A stretch of DNA of 64,000 nucleotides. It comes from Candidatus Onthovicinus excrementipullorum (GTDB taxonomy: Bacteria; Bacillota; Clostridia; Oscillospirales; Acutalibacteraceae). Positions 35,466-42,356 of the stretch are shown here, piece after piece; positions within the stretch are counted from its first letter, which is position 1, and each line of letters starts with the position of its first letter. The stretch is from NCBI GenBank assembly GCA_018712345.1, contig DVHG01000003.1:1-64000 (forward strand), written 5' to 3'. The notes beneath the pieces are model-generated. The model saw only the letters and a list, made by a program, of their open reading frames with translations. It made no database searches and was not told the origin of the DNA. The position numbers and the translations under genes were made by a program.

Positions 35466-36261
35466 AAAGTCCAAAGGCTCAAAATTGAAAAGGATCGGGA
35501 GCGCCGCCCTTGTGGCGGCGTTCTGGATCGCTGTGTGGGAGGGGCTCTATTATCTGGTCAATCAGGATATCCTGATCGCCTCCCCACAGGCGGTTATTGC
35601 CCGCGGCGCCCAGCTGATCGTCACATCGGAGTTCTGGATGACCGCGGGCCTTTCGCTATATCGTATTCTGATCGGATATCTCATCGCCGTGGCGGCGGGT
35701 GTTGTGGTGGCGGTAGCCACTTCGGCATCCAAAATTGTATATTCGCTGCTCTATCCAATCATCAGCATTCTGCGCGTCACGCCGGTGGCGTCCTTTATCA
35801 TTTTGGCGTTGGTGTGGATCAGCGCGGGGGCTGTTCCATCCCTGATGGCGGGGATCATTGTGCTCCCGATCGTCTGGGCAAATGTGAGCGAGGGGATTGC
35901 ACAGACGGACATTCAACTGCTTGAGATGGCGCGGATGTACCGGTTTAGCAGGCTGAAGATCTTCCGGCGGATCTATATCCCGTCCGTGGCGCCGTATTTT
36001 ACGACCGCCTGCATGACCGGGCTCGGCATGGCGTGGAAGGCGGGGATTGCCGCCGAGGTTCTGAGCGTGCCCAAGCTCGCAATCGGCACCAATATTTACG
36101 ACGCCAAACGGTATATCGAGACGGCGGATCTGTTTTTCTGGACGCTCGTTGTCATTATTTTGAGTATGATTCTGGAAAAGCTGGTGCGCCTGGCTGTAAA
36201 ACAGATCATGCGCCGTGTGATCGGAGGAGGGCAGCCCGATGGAGCTGAAACACGTATTTAA
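35440..36261 (+). CDS. ABC transporter permease (NitT/TauT-like)
   Basis: 273 residues, six membrane helices. The EAA loop is seen in DIQLLEMARMYRFSRLKIFR, followed by IYIPSVAPYFTTACM and GLGMAWKAGIAAEVL, typical of SsuC/TauC/BPD_transp_1 proteins. Start ATG 35440 has GGAGGA 10 bases before it; it overlaps the last 26 bases of the binding-protein gene. The ATPase gene begins within its last 23 bases. Confidence 0.88.
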   Translation: MTLSTTPGKKSKGSKLKRIGSAALVAAFWIAVWEGLYYLVNQDILIASPQAVIARGAQLIVTSEFWMTAGLSLYRILIGYLIAVAAGVVVAVATSASKIVYSLLYPIISILRVTPVASFIILALVWISAGAVPSLMAGIIVLPIVWANVSEGIAQTDIQLLEMARMYRFSRLKIFRRIYIPSVAPYFTTACMTGLGMAWKAGIAAEVLSVPKLAIGTNIYDAKRYIETADLFFWTLVVIILSMILEKLVRLAVKQIMRRVIGGGQPDGAETRI

Positions 36262-36796
36262 AAGTTTTGATGGGAAAGCGGTTCTCAGCGATGTCTCCCT
36301 GCTTTTCCCGGAGGGGCAGATCAGCTGCCTGTTCGGCCCTTCCGGCCGCGGGAAGACGACGATTCTCCGCCTTCTGGCCGGTCTGGAACAGCCGGACAGC
36401 GGTACCGTTGACGGCGTTGGGGACCGGCGTGTCTCAGTGATTTTTCAGGAGGACCGCCTGCTGCCCTTCTGCACGGCGGAGATGAATGTTTCCGTTGCGG
36501 CGCCGGGTGTGGATGCCCGCCTTTGGCTGGAAAAAGTGGGTCTGGCGGACGATGCCGGCAAGTATCCCACGCAGCTGAGCGGGGGAATGTGCCGCCGTGT
36601 GGCGCTCGCCAGAGCTCTCGCCTATGATGGGGCAGTATTCCTGATGGATGAGCCCTTCAAGGGGCTGGACCGTGAGATGAAGCTGAGGATGATGGAGCTG
36701 GTCCGTCGTTCCCTGCGGGGGAAGACAGCACTTTTCATTACCCATGATCTGGAGGAGCGCGACTTTCTGGGCGATTCGGTCATCGGTTTTGAGTAA
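36239..36796 (+). CDS. ABC transporter ATP-binding protein (NitT/TauT-like)
   Basis: 185 residues, short for an importer ATPase (usually 230-260), ending soon after the H-loop. Walker A FGPSGRGKTTIL, Q-loop VIFQEDRLLPF, signature LSGGMCRR, Walker B VFLMDEPFKGLD and switch FITHDLEE are all present, so it should be active. Compared with SsuB/TauB it lacks the C-terminal tail, which is common in this clostridial subgroup. AGGAGG precedes the ATG. Confidence 0.85.
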   Translation: MELKHVFKSFDGKAVLSDVSLLFPEGQISCLFGPSGRGKTTILRLLAGLEQPDSGTVDGVGDRRVSVIFQEDRLLPFCTAEMNVSVAAPGVDARLWLEKVGLADDAGKYPTQLSGGMCRRVALARALAYDGAVFLMDEPFKGLDREMKLRMMELVRRSLRGKTALFITHDLEERDFLGDSVIGFE

Positions 36797-36865
36797 CGGG
36801 CGACAAGGTTCGTGGCGATCCCCTGAAATTTCATCATTTTCTCGATTTTTAACAAAAAATTTTTC

Positions 36866-36894
36866 TTGACAAATAGTTTTTTTTAGCTTATTAT
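36866..36894 (+). promoter_or_regulatory. Promoter of the SigH-like gene
   Basis: TTGACA (36866-36871) and TATTAT (36889-36894) with a 17-base spacer; surrounding DNA is AT-rich. Confidence 0.75.
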
Positions 36895-36936
36895 GAATGT
36901 GTTCGGTAATTGAGGGCATTCAGCGGGGTGAATCCA

Positions 36937-37515
36937 TTGTCTGGCAATTCCTATTCTGGCTTGAGTGATGATGAGCTTCTCCGCCTTGTCCGCTCCGGGG
37001 ACAGTGAGGCACGCGATCGGCTGATTGAGCGGTTCATTCCGGCGGCCAGAGCGCAGGCGCATATGCTCTGCGGCCGTATGGAGGCGGACGATCTCGTCCA
37101 GGAGGGGATGATCGGTTTTTTGTCCGCGCTGGAGAGTTACAGAGAGGGCAGCGGAGCCCGCTTTGCAACGTATGCCGACACCTGCATGCTCAACAGCATG
37201 CGTACCGCTGTGCGCACGGCCGCGCGCAGCAAGCGCACTGCGCCGGGCGGGGAGTCCCCGCTGGCGGACGGCGCTCAGGAGCTCTCTGATCCCATTCCGG
37301 GCCCGGAGGATTCCGCGATCGCGGCTGAGGGGGTTCAGAGGATCAAGGAGATTATCGATCAAAAACTTTCGGGGCTTGAGCGTAATGTAGTGCTCCTGTA
37401 TCTTTCGGGGTACGGCTATCATGAAATCGCGCAGAAACTCGAGGTAAGCGTCAAGACAGTCGACAATGCACTGATGCGCGTGCGGCGTAAACTGCAGGGA
37501 CCACAGCAAAGTTGA
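36937..37515 (+). CDS. RNA polymerase sigma factor, SigH-like
   Basis: 192 residues. Region 2: SGDSEARDRLIERFIP, MEADDLVQEGMIGFLSAL and FATYADTCMLNSM (the -10 recognition helix). Region 4: LERNVVLLYLSGYGYHEIAQ with EVSVKTVDNALMRVRRKL (the -35 helix-turn-helix). Closest in character to the SigH/SpoIIA-type group used at the start of sporulation, but assignment to SigH itself is inferred. The start is TTG at 36937 with GGGGTGA 7 bases upstream; an in-frame TTG at 36910 has no ribosome site. The tRNA-like RNA begins four bases after the stop. Confidence 0.82.
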   Translation: MSGNSYSGLSDDELLRLVRSGDSEARDRLIERFIPAARAQAHMLCGRMEADDLVQEGMIGFLSALESYREGSGARFATYADTCMLNSMRTAVRTAARSKRTAPGGESPLADGAQELSDPIPGPEDSAIAAEGVQRIKEIIDQKLSGLERNVVLLYLSGYGYHEIAQKLEVSVKTVDNALMRVRRKLQGPQQS

Positions 37516-37518
37516 ATA

Positions 37519-37586
37519 TGCCCGCGTAGCTTAAAAGTAGAGCGTTGATTTCAGCAAAGGTGGCGGTGCAATCCCGCCCAAGGGCA
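37519..37586 (+). ncRNA. tRNA-like RNA in the leader of a zinc-ribbon gene
   Basis: 68 bases fold like a tRNA: acceptor-like TGCCC/GGGCA; D-arm GCTT-AAAAGTA-GAGC; a shortened middle arm TTG-ATTTCAG-CAA; and a perfect T-arm GGCGG-TGCAATC-CCGCC. It departs from tRNA in the 5-bp acceptor, the 3-bp anticodon stem, the TGCAATC instead of TTCAAATC loop, and no CCA. The middle loop would show UUC if read as an anticodon. It ends 29 bases before the zinc-ribbon start, so it is likely a cis-acting leader or a processed small RNA, not a translational tRNA. Confidence 0.6.
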
Positions 37587-37615
37587 AATACATTATTTCA
37601 AGCGAGGTTAAAATC

Positions 37616-37900
37616 ATGTACGAAGACAAGACTCTCATCTGTAAGGAATGCGGCCAGGAATTTGTGTTCACCGCCGGTGAGCAGGAGTTCTACGAGTCCA
37701 AGGGGTTCGTCAATGAACCGCAGCGTTGCAAGGCCTGCCGCGATGCGCGTAAGAATGCCGCCCGTGCGGACCGCGAGATGTTCACGGCTACCTGCGCAAG
37801 GTGCGGTGGCGAGGCGAAAGTTCCCTTCCGCCCGCGTGAGGACCGTCCGGTATACTGCAGCGAGTGCTTTGCGAAGATGAGGGAAGAGGAAGCTGAATAA
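37616..37900 (+). CDS. Zinc-ribbon protein, zf-trcl plus CxxC-x17-CxxC
   Basis: 94 residues with eight cysteines in four CxxC knuckles: C9/C12, C38/C41, C60/C63 and C81/C84. The first pair of knuckles with EFYESKGF between them is the 'probable zinc-ribbon' (zf-trcl) domain; the second pair is separated by exactly 17 residues, the CxxC-x17-CxxC family. Both should each bind one zinc. Function is unknown; nucleic-acid or ribosome binding is a guess. GAGG precedes the ATG. The gene is preceded by the tRNA-like RNA and followed by a strong terminator. Confidence 0.88.
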   Translation: MYEDKTLICKECGQEFVFTAGEQEFYESKGFVNEPQRCKACRDARKNAARADREMFTATCARCGGEAKVPFRPREDRPVYCSECFAKMREEEAE

Positions 37901-37940
37901 TCAGCGCAAAACCATCTGTTTTTCAAACAGCAGGCTTTTA

Positions 37941-37972
37941 CGGGAGCGATGCGCCGCATCGCTCCCGTTTTT
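37941..37972 (+). terminator. Terminator after the zinc-ribbon gene
   Basis: A 13-base perfect inverted repeat CGGGAGCGATGCG (37941-37953) and its complement (37955-37967) are followed by TTTTT. A smaller hairpin CTGTTT/AAACAG lies just before it. Confidence 0.9.
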
Positions 37973-38180
37973 GGTACGGAGAAGACCTCAAAAAGAATTT
38001 TTCTGATAAAAATGCTATATAAAACAAAAATTCAAGATCATCCTGAAGGTAAGCCTTATCCTGTCAATGAAAATGTTCAGAAAATTAAAAGGCACAGAAG
38101 TGACAAGTTTATTTTTATGAGTGTGGTTCTATGCTTGAAAAATGTGGTACAATAAAACTGAGTTTGCAGGGGGGAGTAAT

Positions 38181-39101
38181 ATGAAAAATTATCGAATGAC
38201 TTCCACAATTGAGCCGATCAATGTCCACGATATCCGGGATGAAGACCGCAGCATTATCTCCGTATGTACCCGGGAAGAGCTGGAAAATGTGGCGGAAAAT
38301 ATTTTCCGGGACGATGTGCGGCTGCTTGTCCGCTATGAGCGGGACCGCTTCTGCAAGGCGGACGAGGTGACCGGATATCTTTTTGGCTCCTTTTCCGTCC
38401 CCAAAAAGAAGGAGGAAATGGAGTATCGGAACTTTATGTTCTGTATCCACAGCCAGGGGATTCTGTTTGTAGATGACGCGGATACGGTGGAAGGCCTGAT
38501 CCGGAAGATTAGTCTCACGGTGACGTTCGAACAGCCAAATGTTGGTCGATTTCTGTATTCCCTGATGATCGCGCTTATCCAGGACGATCTGTATTATCTT
38601 AATTCCGTTCAGGACAAGCTCGCCGATATTGAGGATGAGATTCTTGAGGAGCGGGGAGAGAATTACAGCGAGGGGATCATGCACTGCCGCAAGGAAGTCC
38701 TGACCTTCCGCTCCTATTATGCGCAACTTACTGATATGGTAGAGGACCTGCAGGAGAATGAAAACGGATTTTTTGACGAGCGGAGTATTGAATTGTTTGG
38801 AAGGTTTGCGGACCGCGTTTCCCGTCTGCTCAGTGAGACGGAGCGCCTGCGTGAGTACTGCCTCCAGGTCCATGAGGTCTACCAGTCCCAGATTGATCTG
38901 AGACAGAATAAAATTATGCGGATCCTCACCGTGGTGACAACTGTTTTTGCCCCCCTGACCCTGCTTACTGGATGGTATGGTATGAATTTTACAAACATGC
39001 CGGAGCTTCAGTGGCGCTATGGATATGTGCTTGTGATTTTTATAAGTATCACGATTACGGCGGTCTGCCTGATGATTTTTAAGCGTAAGCGCTTTTTATA
39101 G
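38181..39101 (+). CDS. CorA-family divalent cation transporter
   Basis: 306 residues. A long cytoplasmic N-terminal funnel domain is followed by two membrane helices; the first ends with the diagnostic pore motif YGMNF (GMN) in LLTGWYGMNFTNM. CorA-type pentamers carry magnesium, cobalt or nickel. This is the short-tailed type with a basic end KRKRFL. The start at ATG 38181 has GGGGGGAG upstream. Its last 6 bases overlap the convergent bofA end. Confidence 0.9.
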   Translation: MKNYRMTSTIEPINVHDIRDEDRSIISVCTREELENVAENIFRDDVRLLVRYERDRFCKADEVTGYLFGSFSVPKKKEEMEYRNFMFCIHSQGILFVDDADTVEGLIRKISLTVTFEQPNVGRFLYSLMIALIQDDLYYLNSVQDKLADIEDEILEERGENYSEGIMHCRKEVLTFRSYYAQLTDMVEDLQENENGFFDERSIELFGRFADRVSRLLSETERLREYCLQVHEVYQSQIDLRQNKIMRILTVVTTVFAPLTLLTGWYGMNFTNMPELQWRYGYVLVIFISITITAVCLMIFKRKRFL

Positions 39102-39359
39102 TTGGACAAGGACATCGAGCACAAGAATGAGGATAACGCCGGGCACTCCGCCAAGGCCGCTGATCCCCAGTGTCAGCGGCGTGATCGGGACCGTCAATTC
39201 AATGGCGGTGCCAAGCAGTTGAATCGCGAAAAGCGCTGCCAGTCCGGACAGGATGCTGAGCAGTATGTATTTCAAAAAATGTTTGCTCTTCAGACAGCAT
39301 ATCAGGATCACCGCGGCACTGACGATGAGTGCCGCGATGGTCAGCGTGCCGACCCCCAT
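39096..39359 (-). CDS. bofA: Pro-sigma-K processing inhibitor BofA family protein
   Basis: 87 residues with two to three hydrophobic stretches. The pattern ending TVPITPLTLGISGLGGVPGVILIL is the BofA hallmark. In sporulating Firmicutes BofA, in the mother cell membrane, holds the SpoIVFB protease inactive until the forespore signal. The gene follows the YaaL homologue directly (TAATATG junction), the arrangement seen in Bacillus. Start ATG 39359, with GAGGAAG upstream. Its 3' end overlaps the corA end by 6 bases. Confidence 0.85.
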   Translation of the reverse strand: MGVGTLTIAALIVSAAVILICCLKSKHFLKYILLSILSGLAALFAIQLLGTAIELTVPITPLTLGISGLGGVPGVILILVLDVLVQL

Positions 39360-39360
39360 A

Positions 39361-39657
39361 TTACCACACTTCCTCTTTTTCAAATTTGGCGTGAAGCGCC
39401 TGAGGGCACGTGATGCCGTTTTCCTTTGCGACCCGCAGCAGATAGCGGTACTGTGCCTTTAAGGATTTGATTTCATAGATGGCCGATTCGATCAGATCGG
39501 TATCCTGTTCAAACTCAAATCTGGAATAGGCTCTCTCCATCTGTTCACACAGTGCGTGCATATCGGCAAGGATGCGTTCCTCCCTTGTCGGTGTGGGCGC
39601 GTTTTTTTTGAGCCAATCCGTAGATGCAAGTCTTGCGACAGCGTTCAAAATCATCAT
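39361..39657 (-). CDS. yaaL: DUF2508/YaaL family protein
   Basis: 98 residues, hydrophilic and helical. EERILADMHALCEQMERAYSRFEF and IYEIKSLKAQYRYLLR-type helices match the YaaL (DUF2508) family, usually found between recR and bofA. recR is not here: upstream lies an intergenic region and divergent genes. Function unknown. GGGAGG immediately precedes the first of two adjacent ATG codons. Confidence 0.8.
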   Translation of the reverse strand: MMILNAVARLASTDWLKKNAPTPTREERILADMHALCEQMERAYSRFEFEQDTDLIESAIYEIKSLKAQYRYLLRVAKENGITCPQALHAKFEKEEVW

Positions 39658-39812
39658 CCTCCCTTAATTTGTATCAATAGTATTGGACAAATATTCCAAG
39701 GATAATCAAAAATTGTATTGATGCTGATTATTTTACGGCCCGATGAATATAATAGAAAAAAGGCGGTCTTGCATTACACGCCGCTTGTTTCTTGAAAAGG
39801 GAAGTGTTTTCA

Positions 39813-39971
39813 GTGGCGCCCATCAATAAATTCTATGAGCATTATTGCCCCGCTGCGGAGAAGAATGTGACTGTCCGCGAGGACCTCGTCAGCGGAGAGC
39901 GCGTCTGTATGGAGGAAAACTGCCGGTTCAGTCAGGATTGCCGCAGCCGTTTTATTAAAAAATCTGAATAA
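39813..39971 (+). CDS. Small four-cysteine protein
   Basis: 52 residues starting with GTG (AAGGGAAG 10 bases upstream). It has four cysteines at positions 12, 32, 37 and 43, as HYCPAAEK, ERVCMEENCRF and QDCRSR, a spacing that could hold one zinc or an iron-sulfur cluster. No family recognised. It lies alone between a TATAAT at 39748-39753 and the manA promoter. A coding assignment rests on the ribosome site, the cysteine spacing and lack of an alternative frame. Confidence 0.55.
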   Translation: MAPINKFYEHYCPAAEKNVTVREDLVSGERVCMEENCRFSQDCRSRFIKKSE

Positions 39972-40010
39972 AATCTATTACTGGCGCTTTATTCCACGCC
40001 TGTTTTCAGG

Positions 40011-40016
40011 TATAAT
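40011..40016 (+). promoter_or_regulatory. -10 box of manA
   Basis: TATAAT at 40011-40016 with a weak -35 TTTATT at 39988-39993 (17-base spacer). Confidence 0.5.
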
Positions 40017-40078
40017 AGGTGGGGACGGGATACCATTTTATGCCGTTCCCCATCTGCGTTATGAAAGGATCTTGAATC

Positions 40079-41041
40079 ATGCTGCCAGTTAAACTCATCC
40101 CCCCTGTAAAGGATTACATATGGGGCGGAACCAAGTTGAAGGAAGAATATTCTATTGAGACCGATTTGCCAAAAGCGGCCGAGGCCTGGATGCTCTCCTG
40201 CCACAAGGACGGTCAAGGTATAATCGCCGGCGGAGCGTACGACGGCCGTACCCTGGAGTCAGTGATTGAGGAGGAGGGAAAGGCGATTCTTGGGTCCCGC
40301 GCGGCGCGGTTTGATTATTTCCCGGTTCTGATCAAGTTGATTGATGCCAAGGACAACCTCTCCGTCCAGGTGCATCCGGATAATGAATATGCCCGGATTC
40401 ATGAGGGGGAATACGGTAAGACGGAGGCCTGGTACATCCTTGAGTGTGAGGAGGGGGCCAGCCTCATTTACGGGTTCAAAAAGGCCATTTCCCGGGAGGA
40501 AATGCGCGAGCGGATTGAAAATAACACGCTGCTGGAGGTCGTCAACAGAGTGCCGGTACATCGTGGAGATCTGTTTTTTATTGATTCCGGTACGCTCCAT
40601 GCAATTGGTAAGGGAATTCTGCTCGCTGAAGTTCAGCAGAATTCTAACACTACCTATCGTGTCTATGACTACGGCCGTGTCGGAGCGGACGGAAAGCCGC
40701 GTCCGCTTCATATTGAAAAGGCTCTCGACGTTACACGCTGTGAGCCCCCGGCACATGCGGTCGGCCCGGCAGGCCAACCGGAACGCCATGATGGGTATAT
40801 TTCCACGCTTCAGGCGGCGTGTGACTTTTTCACGTTCCGCACGCTTGATATTGACGGGAGGGCCAGCTTTACGGCGGATCAATCCTCCTTTGTCAGCCTT
40901 GTCATCCTCGATGGTGCGGGGGTCCTCTCCTACAATGGGGGAGAGATGAGTCTGCGCAAGGGGGAGAGCGTCTTTATCCCGGCGGGTGCCGGGGAATATA
41001 CGCTTTCCGAGAAAATCCGGGTCCTTGAAACGCGGGTGTAA
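40079..41041 (+). CDS. manA: Mannose-6-phosphate isomerase, class I
   Basis: 320 residues. It interconverts mannose-6-phosphate and fructose-6-phosphate. Short type I form: the opening PVKDYIWGGTKL, zinc ligands in SVQVHPDNEYA (Gln, His), GKTEAWYIL (Glu) and DSGTLHAIGKG (His), and the conserved QQNSNTTYRVYDYGR. The C-terminal part is a second cupin barrel (VILDGAGVLSYNGG). AAAGGA lies 9 bases before the ATG. Single-gene unit upstream of the glycan cluster. Confidence 0.93.
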   Translation: MLPVKLIPPVKDYIWGGTKLKEEYSIETDLPKAAEAWMLSCHKDGQGIIAGGAYDGRTLESVIEEEGKAILGSRAARFDYFPVLIKLIDAKDNLSVQVHPDNEYARIHEGEYGKTEAWYILECEEGASLIYGFKKAISREEMRERIENNTLLEVVNRVPVHRGDLFFIDSGTLHAIGKGILLAEVQQNSNTTYRVYDYGRVGADGKPRPLHIEKALDVTRCEPPAHAVGPAGQPERHDGYISTLQAACDFFTFRTLDIDGRASFTADQSSFVSLVILDGAGVLSYNGGEMSLRKGESVFIPAGAGEYTLSEKIRVLETRV

Positions 41042-41071
41042 CACAAAGAAAGTAAAACTATATATAAAGAA

Positions 41072-41112
41072 CGCCGTTCGGAATCGGCAGGATTCCGGAC
41101 GGCGCTTTTTTG
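41072..41112. terminator. Bidirectional terminator, manA / AraC regulator
   Basis: Stem CGCCGT-CGGAATC paired with GATTCCG-ACGGCG, followed by a T-run on the plus strand and TTCTTTATAT on the minus strand. Confidence 0.85.
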
Positions 41113-41118
41113 GTGGAT

Positions 41119-42222
41119 TCAGGCCATATTTTGTTTTTGATACTGCTTTGGCGTACTGCCAAACTGCTTTTTAAACGTGCGGATAAACTGGGTGGTATCG
41201 TGATAGCCTACAGCCTCACAGATATCATCAATCTTCATTTTTGTGTTCATCAGCATATCCCGTGCATGCTGCATTTTAATCGTTCGGATGATTTCAGTAA
41301 AGGATTTTCCCGTCTGCTTTTTAATGATCGTGCTCAGGTACTGCGGGCTGAGGTAAAAGTGCTCCGCCGTGCTTTTCAATGTAGCATCCTTATAGTTTTG
41401 GCGGATGTAGTTCTCAATCTCAATGATCCGCTCAATGCTGTTGCTGCTGGCGGAGGAAAATTCAAGTGTATCATCATAATTCTGAATCAGATAGGCGAAA
41501 AAGGTCATGATGAGGCCGTCAATGACTTTATTGGAGTAGGGTTTTCCGGAGAACTGCTCCTCATACAGATACAGCAGCAGATCTGTGATAAAAGAGTCAT
41601 CCCCGCAGTGGAAGGTGAGAGAGTTGCAGTAACCGGCAGTGTAGAGCGTTTTGACAAAGTATTCGGATAGTGCCGTGCGATCCTGCAAAATGTTGGTAAA
41701 TACATTTTCAAAGGTGCTTTTACGGATTTTGATATTGAGCATGATTCCATCGGGATACAAGTATGTGTTGTGGCGGGCGCCAGGCGGGACAATGCAGATA
41801 TCACCAGCGTGCATTTCAATGCACTCCCCGCCAATATAGTGCAGTCCGGAATCGCGCAGCGTACACTCGATCTCAAAAAAGTCGTGCCGGTGCGGGAACA
41901 TACGGATATAGCGCTGAGCGCGTTGGATCTCCACGTTGTAGTCCTTTAGGATAAACAGCTTTTCGGCTAAAGTGATATCGGAGCTTTGCTCATGATCGGC
42001 GTCCTGCGCAAAGATGGCGTCCAGTTCCGCAAAGTGCTTTTGCGCCTCCGGCGTCTCAAGGCGAGAAAAGTCAGGTTCGCCCTCCCAAGCGGGGTTATCG
42101 ATGCCCACGGCATAAGCCTGAAAGAACGAGAGCTCCTTTCCGGTGCGAAGATAATATTGATAGGCGTATTTTTCATCCTGGTCCAGATTCAGCAGTTCCT
42201 GATAGGTTTTTTGCGCATTCAA
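41119..42222 (-). CDS. AraC-family transcriptional regulator with cupin-type sensor
   Basis: 367 residues. Middle residues carry a cupin-like sugar-sensing barrel (FPHRHDFFEIECTLRDSG, MHAGDICIVPPGARHNTYL). The C-terminal 100 residues are two helix-turn-helix motifs: ATLKSTAEHFYLSPQYLSTI and MKIDDICEAVGYHDTTQFIR, ending FGSTPKQYQK. The start is TTG at 42222 with GGGGATG about 8 bases upstream. It is divergent from the GH39-GH20-symporter-GH3 operon, which it probably activates in response to an oligosaccharide. Confidence 0.88.
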   Translation of the reverse strand: MNAQKTYQELLNLDQDEKYAYQYYLRTGKELSFFQAYAVGIDNPAWEGEPDFSRLETPEAQKHFAELDAIFAQDADHEQSSDITLAEKLFILKDYNVEIQRAQRYIRMFPHRHDFFEIECTLRDSGLHYIGGECIEMHAGDICIVPPGARHNTYLYPDGIMLNIKIRKSTFENVFTNILQDRTALSEYFVKTLYTAGYCNSLTFHCGDDSFITDLLLYLYEEQFSGKPYSNKVIDGLIMTFFAYLIQNYDDTLEFSSASSNSIERIIEIENYIRQNYKDATLKSTAEHFYLSPQYLSTIIKKQTGKSFTEIIRTIKMQHARDMLMNTKMKIDDICEAVGYHDTTQFIRTFKKQFGSTPKQYQKQNMA

Positions 42223-42280
42223 AAGATCATCCCCACTTTTGATCTTAAAAATAACCGATAAAATGTAGTAAATAAGGTTA

Positions 42281-42309
42281 TTGAATTATCTCACGCGTTA
42301 AATTATACT
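42281..42309 (+). promoter_or_regulatory. Promoter of the glycan-utilisation operon
   Basis: TTGAAT (42281-42286) and TATACT (42304-42309), 17-base spacer, in the divergent AraC/GH39 region. Confidence 0.7.
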
Positions 42310-42356
42310 AAAAACGATGTAAAAATGCAAATAAAATGTACAGGAGAATGATTGGT

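Noticed and set aside
37519..37586. Ordinary tRNA-Glu (UUC) gene
   Set aside because: The acceptor stem has only 5 pairs, the anticodon stem 3, and the T-loop is non-canonical, so a functional elongator tRNA is unlikely.
37949..38155. 68-codon plus-strand frame after the zinc-ribbon gene
   Set aside because: It starts inside the terminator stem and has no ribosome site.
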